Source of the DNA: Xanthobacteraceae bacterium
Lineage (GTDB): Bacteria > Pseudomonadota > Alphaproteobacteria > Rhizobiales > Xanthobacteraceae
Direction: 5' to 3'
Length of the DNA stretch: 12,549 nt
NCBI GenBank assembly: GCA_030043175.1
Contig: JASHYD010000155.1
Span: forward strand, 1-12,549
Every line of letters begins with the position of its first letter. Position 1 is the stretch's first letter. A program made the translations under genes and the position numbers. The notes under the pieces are model-generated. The model was not told where the DNA came from. It ran no database searches and was given only the letters and a program-made list of their open reading frames with translations. Shown here in pieces: positions 1 to 7,330 of this stretch.

Positions 1-144
1 GGAAGCGGCGTATCTTCGGTCATGGCGGCTGTGGCGCTGGTTGATTGCACGAAGCAGTTTGTTTGAACACCGATCTGCTATGTGAATCGGCCACTTCTCG
101 CTACAGCCGCCGCAAATTATCAACAGTTGATGAATAATCCAGGC

Positions 145-639
145 TAGACCAGGCAGCGCCTTGGTGCGAATGCCGATCTCCGCGGCGTCCGAGCGCACGA
201 TCAACGGGTTCGGAATCTGCGACGTCGTCGGGTCACCAGGGACCTGAATTGCAAACGCACCCCGCGCGTCATCGCTGTGATACCCCATGCCGGCCCCGAG
301 GAACAGCTCGATCTTGTCGAACGGACCGAACACGGCCGACGCTTTCGGGCTGCCGATCGCGGTGGTTTTATTCCCCGAGTTTGCCGGCTGCAATTCTGAA
401 TTGACGGATGCCGCGTAGAGATCGCCGCGCCACCTGAAGGTGGTCTTGAACCAATCGGTCCAGCGCGTCGTGTTCTTGGCATAAATCCCGGCATCCGTTT
501 CGCTAACGTGATCGAGAAGGGTGGCTGACGAGAAGTAGCACTGGTCGGTGTTGCTGATCGAGTTGGTGATGTTGTCGTAGCGGGTTTGCACGCCGACCGT
601 GGTTTCGGTCGCCAAATTGACCGTCGAATGATCTTCGCC
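145..639 (-). pseudogene. TonB-dependent receptor, internal beta-barrel fragment
   Basis: The minus strand reads open for about 165 codons with the alternating polar/aromatic pattern of an outer-membrane barrel. Short landmarks are TTVGVQTRYDN, YAKNTTRWTDWFKTTFRWRGDLY, GMGYHSDDARGAF and IPNPLIVRSDAAEIGIRTKALPG. These resemble the C-terminal barrel strands of proteobacterial TonB-dependent siderophore or metal receptors. Such receptors are usually 650-800 residues, so this is an internal piece with no plug domain, signal peptide, TonB box or C-terminal aromatic residue. Receptor similarity stops after ALPG near position 148; the frame stays open to the window edge but no longer looks like barrel sequence. 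Upstream it abuts a Nudix fragment in another frame. It cannot make a working receptor. Confidence 0.6.
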
Positions 640-743
640 AGCATCGGTTCCTTGATGGCTTTTGCGGCCTGCGCGGGAGACAGCCACTTGACTTCGCGCT
701 CGTGCTTTTCGGGCCATTCTCGGCTCTGTCGCCAGGGAAGACG
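621..743 (-). pseudogene. Nudix hydrolase, C-terminal fragment
   Basis: After a TAG at 744-746, a 41-codon minus-strand stretch includes SREWPEKHEREVKWLSPAQ and AAKAIKEPMLAKIIRR. The pattern W-P-E-x-H-E-R-E-V-x-W, then a proline, an alanine-rich helix and a terminal EP-x-L helix, matches the C-terminal end of small Nudix hydrolases of the diphosphoinositol polyphosphate phosphohydrolase-like group. The catalytic Nudix box (GX5EX7REUXEEXGU) should lie further upstream and is absent. The last codons overlap the start of the TonB-receptor reading at 621-639, so the two pieces are fused at a deletion or recombination joint. The call rests on motif recall. Confidence 0.5.
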
Positions 744-765
744 CTAGTGGCTGAGGAATTGGCCG

Positions 766-1045
766 TCAACGCGCCGGCGTCAGTCCCTGGGACGGCCGCG
801 GTGTGGACCTGGCGGGTGGGGCGGCGGCCGGCCGCGGCACCTCTGAGATCTTGTCAAAAAGAGCCTGCTCGATCGTCTGCAGATTGGTAATGTCGCGCCT
901 CATTTGACCGAGGCCACTGGAGAGTTCATCGACGCTTTTTTTGAACCGCCGCGAGAGCAGATGAGATCGCTTCGAGCTGCCGGGAAAGAGCAACGGGAAC
1001 AGGAGCGGCCTGCTGAACGGAGACTACGAATTGGCTATTATCACA
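766..1045 (-). pseudogene. Coiled-coil protein C-terminal part, frameshifted
   Basis: Two minus-strand frames join into one sensible protein. The first (1045 to about 940) ends with PVALSRQLEAISSALAAVQK. The second (about 940 to 766) continues SVDELSSGLGQMRRDITNL, then QTIEQALFDKISE and a Pro/Ala-rich tail to the stop at 766. The switch falls on a run of seven A (936-942 on the minus strand); removing one A gives a continuous heptad-rich helix, V-Q-K-S-V-D-E-L. Similar proteins recalled from bradyrhizobia have an N-terminal membrane anchor, a short coiled coil and a proline-rich tail; the anchor is missing here and a TAG lies just upstream at 1046-1048. Function is unknown. Confidence 0.5.
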
Positions 1046-1128
1046 CTACGTGTGACCGTCCTTACCTTGCCCCCGCTGACAGGCGCGGCTTTTTTGTAGC
1101 GCCGTACCACCCCTCTCGCCGGCGGGAC

Positions 1129-1233
1129 TTATTTAAAGTCATCCGCGCCGCGCCCCTCGGCAACAAGCCTCGCGGCCTTGGTGATATCCGCCTCGCGCGT
1201 CAGGCGGTCGAATGCCGCTTGGCTGGCCTTGGA
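1129..1233 (-). pseudogene. Short helical C-terminal protein remnant
   Basis: Between a TGA at 1234-1236 and a TAA at 1129-1131 the minus strand encodes 34 residues with a natural helical, charged composition, including FDRLTREADITKAARLVAEG and ending GADDFK. It looks like the C-terminus of a real protein rather than random translation, but I cannot name the family. There is no start codon or ribosome binding site. It is one more scrap in a cluster of decayed minus-strand genes. Confidence 0.25.
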
Positions 1234-1271
1234 TCAACGTTCGATCGACTCAGTTATTTATGGACGGGCTC

Positions 1272-1778
1272 TTAGTACGAGGGCATCACCGTAGCGCCTC
1301 CGGTCCGTGATCTTCGCCCTGCGAAGCTTCCGTATTGAGCGCCGCCGCAATACCAGCCAGCGACGTGACGCCCGCGGCATGTATCTCGCGAATGACGCGC
1401 GCGCATAATCAAGCCGGCCTCGCCTGGCGATCGAGACTGGCTGCACTTGATAACGGGCAGTCGTTCTAAGCCGAGTGGCGCGCAAGCTCCGTGGTAATCA
1501 TCGTACAACGACGCCGCCAATTGCTCCGGGTCGAACCGCACAATCCGCCGCTTCCCAAAATAGCTCATAAGTTGATTCGGTTCATAAGATGGGCAGCTCC
1601 GGGAGGCTAATCGATTACGTAGGTATTGGATGTACTCCCTCGTTTCTGCGGCGAAGTCTTCGACCGCGAGGGCGTTGCTGAAATCTTTGGCGGCGAACCG
1701 TTGAAGGTTTCGCCAATTTCGCCAGTCGTCACCCCTCTTACTCCGGGGGATTTGCGATGCAGTGGGACGAGTCCCATT
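1272..1778 (-). pseudogene. Unidentified coding-like remnant
   Basis: One minus-strand frame is open from just after a TAA (1779-1781) to a TAA at 1272-1274. The part from 1778 to about 1430 has a coding-like composition, with segments such as DDWRNWRNLQRFAAKDF, VEDFAAETREYIQYLRNRL and MSYFGKRRIVRFDPEQLAAS. An internal ATG at 1568 could start a 98-residue protein, but similar quality of sequence upstream of it suggests a longer gene that lost its start. Beyond about 1430 this frame becomes Arg/Gly-rich and overlaps the serine-recombinase scrap in another frame, so the original gene probably ended or was interrupted there. I do not recognise the family. Confidence 0.35.
1286..1408 (-). pseudogene. 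Serine recombinase (resolvase family) remnant
   Basis: A 41-codon minus-strand stretch includes VIREIHAAGVTSLAGIAAAL followed by N. This resembles the linker region of large serine recombinases just after the catalytic domain, where bacterial members commonly read like I-R-E-I-x-A-x-G-x-T-S-L-x-x-I-A-x-x-L-N and continue into a T-x-R-G-G-x-W motif. Here the sequence departs after the N and stops at 1286. The catalytic serine region and DNA-binding domain are absent, and an in-frame TGA at 1409-1411 precedes it. The piece is short, so the call is tentative. Confidence 0.4.
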
Positions 1779-2009
1779 TTAAAATAGAAATAGTGGAGGG
1801 TTTGTGGTTGACGCTCCCGAAGCTGGCTGGTCTGATGTACCCTAAGCCGTTTTAAAAACACGTCGGCGAATGGTTTGGAAACGCCTGCAGTCGGCTCGGA
1901 CCGAAGCGCCTTTGCCGAGGAACGCCATTCCGTGCTGTGAGTTTTTCGAGCCAAGAAATTAAAGATAGCGCGACAAAGTTATGCTGCGGTCGAGCGCCCG
2001 TAAGGCGTC
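1779..2009. other. Non-coding stretch, nothing convincing
   Basis: No reading frame here looks like a protein. A sequence resembling a sigma70 promoter, TTGACG at 1808-1813 and TCTGAT at 1831-1836 with 17-nt spacing, points toward the operon but lies more than 300 nt from its start and matches the -10 consensus at only four of six positions. The operon's real promoter is not identified. Confidence 0.3.
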
Positions 2010-2055
2010 AGCCTCGAGCAGAGCTTCGCGACACATTTCGCGAGCGCGCGAGGCT
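2010..2055 (+). repeat. Two-tier inverted repeat / hairpin in operon leader
   Basis: AGCCTCG at 2010-2016 is the exact reverse complement of CGAGGCT at 2049-2055, and nested within is TCGCGA (2026-2031), CACATT, TCGCGA (2038-2043). The RNA could fold into a 7-bp outer stem and a 6-bp inner stem with a 6-nt loop. It ends 90 nt before the operon's first ATG. No U-tract follows, so it is not a simple terminator. It could be a leader structure or part of a decayed mobile-element end. The pairing is visible directly; any role is inferred. Confidence 0.4.
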
Positions 2056-2144
2056 CAAGGGGGGAAGCCGGAAAGTCCTCTCCCACAACGAAAGGCTTCT
2101 AGAAAGAGCATAAAGCATCGTCCATCGAAAAAAGGTTGGCCTCC

Positions 2145-5100
2145 ATGCGTAAGATCGGCTCCTTAGGTTTGACCATTGGCGCCAGCATCGTGGCGGTGAG
2201 CGCCGGTGCCTTCGCCTTCCTCGCGTTTGCCAACGACAAGAGCGGTCAAGTGGCCGAAGAGGTGGCCAACGCGGGCAGCGCCCCCATCCCGGACCGCCCC
2301 GACTGGAACTGGGACGTGCGCCCGATCCTGTCGCAGAACTGCTTCTCCTGCCACGGCCGGGCGACTCAGAAGGCAGGCCTGCGTCTCGATGTCCAGGAAT
2401 CGGCCTATGGCCCTATCCCCGACGACAAGAACAGGCGCGCGATCGTGCCGGGCAATCTGCGTAAGAGCGAGCTCTACAAGAGCATCATCTCCACCGACCC
2501 GGACCACAAGATGCCGCCCAAGGAGGCGCACAAGACCCTGTCGACCCGTGAGGTCGCGGTGATCGAGCGCTGGATCGCGCAGGGCGCCCAATACAAGCAG
2601 CATTGGGCCTACATGACGCCTACGATCGTGAAGCCCAAGCAGACCAAATGGGATAGCCAGGCGGTCAACGAGATCGACCGCTACGTCTATGCTGGGCTCG
2701 CCAAGGAGGGCCTGTCGCCGTCGCCCGAAGCCGACCGCGAGACCCTGATCAACCGCGTCACTCTCGACCTTACGGGCCTGCCGCCCACACTCGAGGAAGT
2801 CGATGCATTCGTGAACGACAAGGATCCGAGCGCCTACGAGAAGCTGGTCGACCGGTTGCTGACGTCAATCGAATACTCCGAGCGCCAGACGAACATCTGG
2901 CTCGACGTCGCCCGCTACGCCGATACCCGCGGCGGCTTGAACGACAATGAACGCCCGCTCACCTATCCCTACCGCGACTGGGTGATCGACGCGTTCCATC
3001 GCAACATGCCCTACGACCAGTTCGTCACCTGGCAGCTCGCCGGCGACCAACTTCAGAATCCGACCCGCGAGCAGCTTCTGGCTACCGCCTTCCTCAAGGC
3101 CGGCCGTCAGGACTCCGAAGGAGGCTCGATCGACGAAGAATTCCGCATAAACAACGTGAACGAGCGCACGGAGTTGATCGGCAAGGATTTCCTGGGCCTG
3201 ACCGTTGGCTGCGCCAAGTGTCACGACCACAAGTACGACGTGATCGCCCAGGCCGACTATTATTCGATGGCCGGCTTCTTCAACCAGATGGAGGAAGGCG
3301 GCTTGGCCTCCACGAGCCGCGGTACGCCGCGGGGTGCCACTCTGGAATGGCCGACAGAGTTGCAATCCAACAACCTGGCTGAGGCCCACGCGCTCACGGT
3401 GACCAAGGAAGACACTTATCAGAACGCGTTGCGCGCCGCGCAGAAGAAGGCGGCGGCCGCGCTCGCCGCGATGCCGGACGGCGCGCGCGCCAGCGTCCTC
3501 GAGGCGTCGATTGCGGCCGACACGCAGGCTTACTATCCGTTGGACAGCGGGTACACTGGAGATTTCTCATCACTCTATCTGGAGCCACAGGAGCCGCTCT
3601 TGGGTCTCCCGGTCGAAGGCGAGAAGAGCCCCTTCGACGGCATGGCCCGCACCCAACTGGCGGCATTTCTGCAGCAGAAGATCCTGGCCGACGTCCACGC
3701 CGGCAAGCCTGCCCCCATGCTTGGTCGCGGCCAGGCGGCTGCCGTGTCGCCCATCGGCCGCCGCGCTGTCATGGCAGGCGACCTGGCGGCCATGAAGGCC
3801 GACCCGGGCCTGCCGCGCCTTGCTTCCCGCGAGGTCGAGTGGGCCATGGAGCAGCTCATCGCTTCCGGCTACGTCGACGATCGCCTGGGCCCCGGCGGGG
3901 CGCGCATTAACTACCGCCGGCTACCACAATGGGTCCATCCTGAGGCGCTGCAATGGACCGACTCCGGCCTCGGCGACGGCAAGAACGCGTTCGTCAGTAA
4001 CGTGAAGTTCGTGCCGGGCCACAAGGGTCAAGGAATCCAGCTGCGCGACTCGGTGTTCTCCGCCGACCAGTCGGTCGGCATGTTCGAGCGCACCCAGGCT
4101 TACAGCTTCGACTTCTGGCTGAAGCTTCGGACCGAGCCCTACGTCGACACCACCCGGCCCAACGGGCCGTCTGCCTCGATCCTCTACAACAACAGCAGCA
4201 TTGAAGGTCAAGGCTATGAACTCAGCATGGCCAATGGCAAGCTGTCGTATAGCATCATCCACCTCGCCCCGCGCGAGATGCTGCAAGTCTCTACCAAGGA
4301 GAACATCCCCACCGGCCGCTGGGTCCATATCACCTCGACCTATGACGGCGACTCCAAGGCCGAGGGCATGCACGTTTATGTCGACGGCAAGGAATGGCCG
4401 GTCCAAATCGACCACAACCAGCTCACCCGCTCGTCCTTCCCGCAGCCCGTCAATAATAACGGACAGGCCAGCTATTTTGGCCTGGCTGCCGGAATCAACT
4501 TCAATCGCCCCGAGCTGGTGGACGGCGCGCTCGACGAGTTCCGCGTCATTACCCGCGCGTTGACGCCGCTGGAGGTTGCCTATCTTGAGGATCCGAAAGC
4601 GGCCCTGGCCGTACCGGAGCAGGACGCCCGCGTCGACATGGCCCTGATCTCCGCCTACAAGGACCCCGCGGTCCGGAAGGCGTGGCAGGACTTGACCGAG
4701 GCGCGGCTGAACGAGCAGCGCGTGGAAACGCCGATCTTGCGCATCATGATCGCCGGCGACCAGCCAATGCCACGTAAGAATTACGTGCTCGACCGCGGCG
4801 TCTATAATTCCTACCGGGAAGAAGTGAAACCGCAGGCGCTCCCCCGGGTGCTTCCTTGGAACGAGAAACTGCCACGCAACCGCTTAGGACTGGCGGCATG
4901 GCTGTTCGATCCCCAGCATCCCTTGACCGCCCGCGTCTACATCAACCGCATGTGGCAGGGCCACTTTGGCAATGGCATCGTGCAGACAGTGGACGACTTC
5001 GGGACGCAGGGCACCAATCCGACGCACCCGCAGCTGCTGGACTATCTGTCAGTCGAGTTCATCCGCTCGGCCTGGGATATCAGGCATATGCACAGGCTGA

Positions 5101-5819
5101 TGGTGATGTCCGCCACCTATCGGCAAAATTCCAACATCAGCCGCGACAACCTGGAAAAGGATCCGCGCAACTTCCTTCTCGGACACGGCCCACGCTTGCG
5201 CATGCCAGCGGAAACCATCCGCGACAATGCCCTGACGATCTCGGGCCTGCTTATCAAGAAGGTCGGCGGCGACGCGGTGTTCCCCTACGCGCCCGACGCC
5301 ATCTGGGATGGCGTGGCCCAAGGCCACGTCGTCTATCCGACCAATGTGCCGGCCGACGAGAACTATCGGCGCTCGATATACACCTTCGTCAAGCGCAATG
5401 CCCCTGCGGCGAACCTCGCGCCATTCGACATGCCCGACCGTCGCGACGCACAGGCGACGCGGCCGACTTCCAACACGCCACTGCAGGGCCTGGCAATGTT
5501 GAATGATACCCAATTCATGGAGGCCTACCGCAAGCTGGCGGAGCGGGCGATCAACTCGTCCGCCAACGCGGACGAGCAGCTGATCACCCTGTGGCGCCTT
5601 GCGGTCCGCCGCCATCCGGACGCGACGGAGCTGGCGACCATCAAGGCGTATCGGGCCTCGGAAGTGGCGCTGATGCGGGAGTCACCCGATGAGGTGAAAA
5701 AGCTCATCGCCATCGGCCTCGCGCCGGCCGATCCTGAGGTTGATCCGGCGGAGCTCGCGGCCCTGACGGTCGTTACGGCCACCGTGATGAACACGCCGGA
5801 CGCTTATACCGTGCGGTAG
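2145..5819 (+). CDS. PSCyt1-DUF1549 (PSCyt2)-LamG-DUF1553 (PSD1) exported protein
   Basis: This encodes about 1224 residues. ATG 2145 is preferred because AAAGG at 2131-2135 sits 9 nt upstream and the protein then begins MRK plus a hydrophobic stretch ending AFA, a Sec signal peptide with likely cleavage after residue 29. Domains in order: PSCyt1 with heme motif CFSCH (residues 66-70) and candidate axial Met at 123 (KMPP); DUF1549/PSCyt2 at about 170-375, ending in CAKCHDHKYD (Cys356, Cys359, His360); a LamG/concanavalin-like region at about 605-815, perhaps begun by AYYPLDSG near 461; and DUF1553/PSD1 from about 875 to the end, with YINRMWQGHFG and RPTSNTPLQGLAMLND. This architecture is characteristic of Planctomycetes and related bacteria, usually beside DUF1501 genes. 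A redox role on glycans or an electron partner is proposed for the family but unproven. Domain order is clear; biochemical role is unknown. Confidence 0.92.
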   Translation: MRKIGSLGLTIGASIVAVSAGAFAFLAFANDKSGQVAEEVANAGSAPIPDRPDWNWDVRPILSQNCFSCHGRATQKAGLRLDVQESAYGPIPDDKNRRAIVPGNLRKSELYKSIISTDPDHKMPPKEAHKTLSTREVAVIERWIAQGAQYKQHWAYMTPTIVKPKQTKWDSQAVNEIDRYVYAGLAKEGLSPSPEADRETLINRVTLDLTGLPPTLEEVDAFVNDKDPSAYEKLVDRLLTSIEYSERQTNIWLDVARYADTRGGLNDNERPLTYPYRDWVIDAFHRNMPYDQFVTWQLAGDQLQNPTREQLLATAFLKAGRQDSEGGSIDEEFRINNVNERTELIGKDFLGLTVGCAKCHDHKYDVIAQADYYSMAGFFNQMEEGGLASTSRGTPRGATLEWPTELQSNNLAEAHALTVTKEDTYQNALRAAQKKAAAALAAMPDGARASVLEASIAADTQAYYPLDSGYTGDFSSLYLEPQEPLLGLPVEGEKSPFDGMARTQLAAFLQQKILADVHAGKPAPMLGRGQAAAVSPIGRRAVMAGDLAAMKADPGLPRLASREVEWAMEQLIASGYVDDRLGPGGARINYRRLPQWVHPEALQWTDSGLGDGKNAFVSNVKFVPGHKGQGIQLRDSVFSADQSVGMFERTQAYSFDFWLKLRTEPYVDTTRPNGPSASILYNNSSIEGQGYELSMANGKLSYSIIHLAPREMLQVSTKENIPTGRWVHITSTYDGDSKAEGMHVYVDGKEWPVQIDHNQLTRSSFPQPVNNNGQASYFGLAAGINFNRPELVDGALDEFRVITRALTPLEVAYLEDPKAALAVPEQDARVDMALISAYKDPAVRKAWQDLTEARLNEQRVETPILRIMIAGDQPMPRKNYVLDRGVYNSYREEVKPQALPRVLPWNEKLPRNRLGLAAWLFDPQHPLTARVYINRMWQGHFGNGIVQTVDDFGTQGTNPTHPQLLDYLSVEFIRSAWDIRHMHRLMVMSATYRQNSNISRDNLEKDPRNFLLGHGPRLRMPAETIRDNALTISGLLIKKVGGDAVFPYAPDAIWDGVAQGHVVYPTNVPADENYRRSIYTFVKRNAPAANLAPFDMPDRRDAQATRPTSNTPLQGLAMLNDTQFMEAYRKLAERAINSSANADEQLITLWRLAVRRHPDATELATIKAYRASEVALMRESPDEVKKLIAIGLAPADPEVDPAELAALTVVTATVMNTPDAYTVR

Positions 5820-5824
5820 GAGGG
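5818..5824 (+). promoter_or_regulatory. Ribosome binding site deciding the DUF1501 start
   Basis: AGGAGGG at 5818-5824 overlaps the stop codon of the upstream gene. It directly touches the ATG at 5825, which is too close for initiation, but lies 6 nt before the second in-frame ATG at 5831. The start at 5831 is therefore preferred. Overlap of the Shine-Dalgarno sequence with the previous stop suggests translational coupling. Confidence 0.7.
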
Positions 5825-5830
5825 ATGACA

Positions 5831-7330
5831 ATGAGCAGGAAGATCGAGATCGATCCCAGCATACTCGCCAACCTGACGCGCCGCGCTGTGCTGAGCTCCA
5901 GCATGGGGTTAGGGATCATCGCTGCGGCGAGGCTCCTCGGCGGCGCCGGGTCCCTGGCCAAGGACGCGACTTCAGCCGGGGCGGCCAATCCCCAGTCCGG
6001 TCCCATCTTGGGCAAGCTGACGACTGGTCATTTCCCGGCTCGGGCCAAGCGGGTGATCGACATCCACATGAAGGGCGCCGTGTCCCAGGTCGACACCTTC
6101 GACTACAAGCCTGAGGTCATCAAGCGCCACGGGGAAGAGATCCCGCCGTCGGTGAAGGGCAACGCTAAGATCTCATCCATGACCGCCGGTCAGACCACGT
6201 TCCCGCTGATGGGCCCGCTCGCCCCGTTTCGGCAATACGGGCAGTGTGGACGCTGGGTGTCAGACCTGATGCCGCACATCGGCGCCATCGCCGACGACCT
6301 GACGTTCATCCACTCGATCTGGACGCCGCAGGTCAACCATGATCCGGCGGACATCCTGATGCACACAGGCTTCCAGCTGCCGGGCCGTCCGGCGGCGGGG
6401 GCGTGGGTCAACTACGCGCTCGGCACCGACAACGCGAACCTGCCGTCCTACGTGGTGATGAAGTCGCAGTTCCAGTCGGCGGGCGTCGGCGCCACCCAGG
6501 CGAGCTGGTCGGCGGGCTTCTTGCCCTCCAACCACCAGGGTGTGGAGTTCCGTTCGGGCAATGACCCTGTTCTTTACGTGAGCAATCCCGACGGGATGAG
6601 CCGCGAGGAGCGCCGCGGCCAGATCGATGTCATCGACCAGCTGTCGAACCATCAGTACCAGATGAGTGGAGACCCGGAGATCCTGTCCAAGCTCGCGCAG
6701 TACGAAATGGCCTACCGGATGCAGGACTCGGTGCCGGAAGTCACCGACCTCAGCGCCGAGCCCGAATACATCCTCAACATGTACGGCCCGCAGGTGCGCG
6801 AGCCGGGCACCTTCGCCCGCAACTGCCTGCTCGCCCGCCGCCTGATCGAGCGGGGCGTGAAATACGTGCATCTGGTCCAGGTCGGCTGGGACCACCACAA
6901 TGGCATTGCCCGGCGTCATCCTCCCGATTGCTGGGCCGTCGACCAGCCCTCCGCTGCCCTGGTCATGGATCTGAAGCAGCGCGGCCTGCTGGACGACACC
7001 CTCGTCACCTGGAAGGGCGAGTTCGGCCGGACGGTCTACGCCCAGGGCGGGATCAACCCCAATGCGGGCCGCGATCATCACGGCGGCAATTTCACCATGT
7101 GGATGGCGGGCGGTGGGACCAGGCCGGGGATCGCCTACGGCAAGACCGACGACTTCAGCTACAACATCGTCGCGGATCCGGTGGAGATCCACGACCTGAA
7201 CGCAACGATGCTCTACCTCTTGGGCATCGACCACAAGCAACTGACCTTCCACTACCAGGGCCGCGATTTCCGCCTCACTGACACGGGAGGTAACGTGATC
7301 CACGGCATCATCGCCAAGGGTGCTGCCTGA
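5831..7330 (+). CDS. DUF1501 family protein, Tat-exported
   Basis: This encodes about 499 residues from ATG 5831. The N-terminus carries a twin-arginine signal: TRRAVLSSSMG with Arg17-Arg18, then a hydrophobic segment rich in Ala/Gly, so the protein is probably folded before export. The family signature begins at KRVIDIHMKGAVSQVDTFD, which in relatives usually reads like V-x-x-x-M-x-G-G-P-S-H-x-D. Further family blocks are WKGEFGRT, GRDHHGGNFTMWMAGGG, DPVEIHDLNATMLYLLGID and GRDFRLTD. DUF1501 proteins resemble the alkaline phosphatase/sulfatase superfamily, but their activity is not established. The gene lies 11 nt after the PSCyt1/DUF1553 gene and overlaps the next by 1 nt, matching the usual pairing of DUF1501 with DUF1549/DUF1553 proteins. 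Family assignment is firm; function is inferred from context only. Confidence 0.92.
   Translation: MSRKIEIDPSILANLTRRAVLSSSMGLGIIAAARLLGGAGSLAKDATSAGAANPQSGPILGKLTTGHFPARAKRVIDIHMKGAVSQVDTFDYKPEVIKRHGEEIPPSVKGNAKISSMTAGQTTFPLMGPLAPFRQYGQCGRWVSDLMPHIGAIADDLTFIHSIWTPQVNHDPADILMHTGFQLPGRPAAGAWVNYALGTDNANLPSYVVMKSQFQSAGVGATQASWSAGFLPSNHQGVEFRSGNDPVLYVSNPDGMSREERRGQIDVIDQLSNHQYQMSGDPEILSKLAQYEMAYRMQDSVPEVTDLSAEPEYILNMYGPQVREPGTFARNCLLARRLIERGVKYVHLVQVGWDHHNGIARRHPPDCWAVDQPSAALVMDLKQRGLLDDTLVTWKGEFGRTVYAQGGINPNAGRDHHGGNFTMWMAGGGTRPGIAYGKTDDFSYNIVADPVEIHDLNATMLYLLGIDHKQLTFHYQGRDFRLTDTGGNVIHGIIAKGAA

Noticed and set aside
1808..1836. TTGACG-17-TCTGAT promoter-like pair
   Set aside because: The -10 match is weak and the site lies over 300 nt from the operon start inside decayed sequence; not enough to call it the operon promoter.
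1607..1954. Minus-strand 115-codon open frame
   Set aside because: It overlaps, in another frame, the more protein-like remnant at 1272-1778; its second half is Ser/Thr/Pro/Lys-rich and looks like a shadow translation.
2136..2144. TTG start for the first operon gene
   Set aside because: It directly abuts the AAAGG ribosome binding site, leaving no spacing; ATG 2145 has 9-nt spacing and a clean signal peptide.
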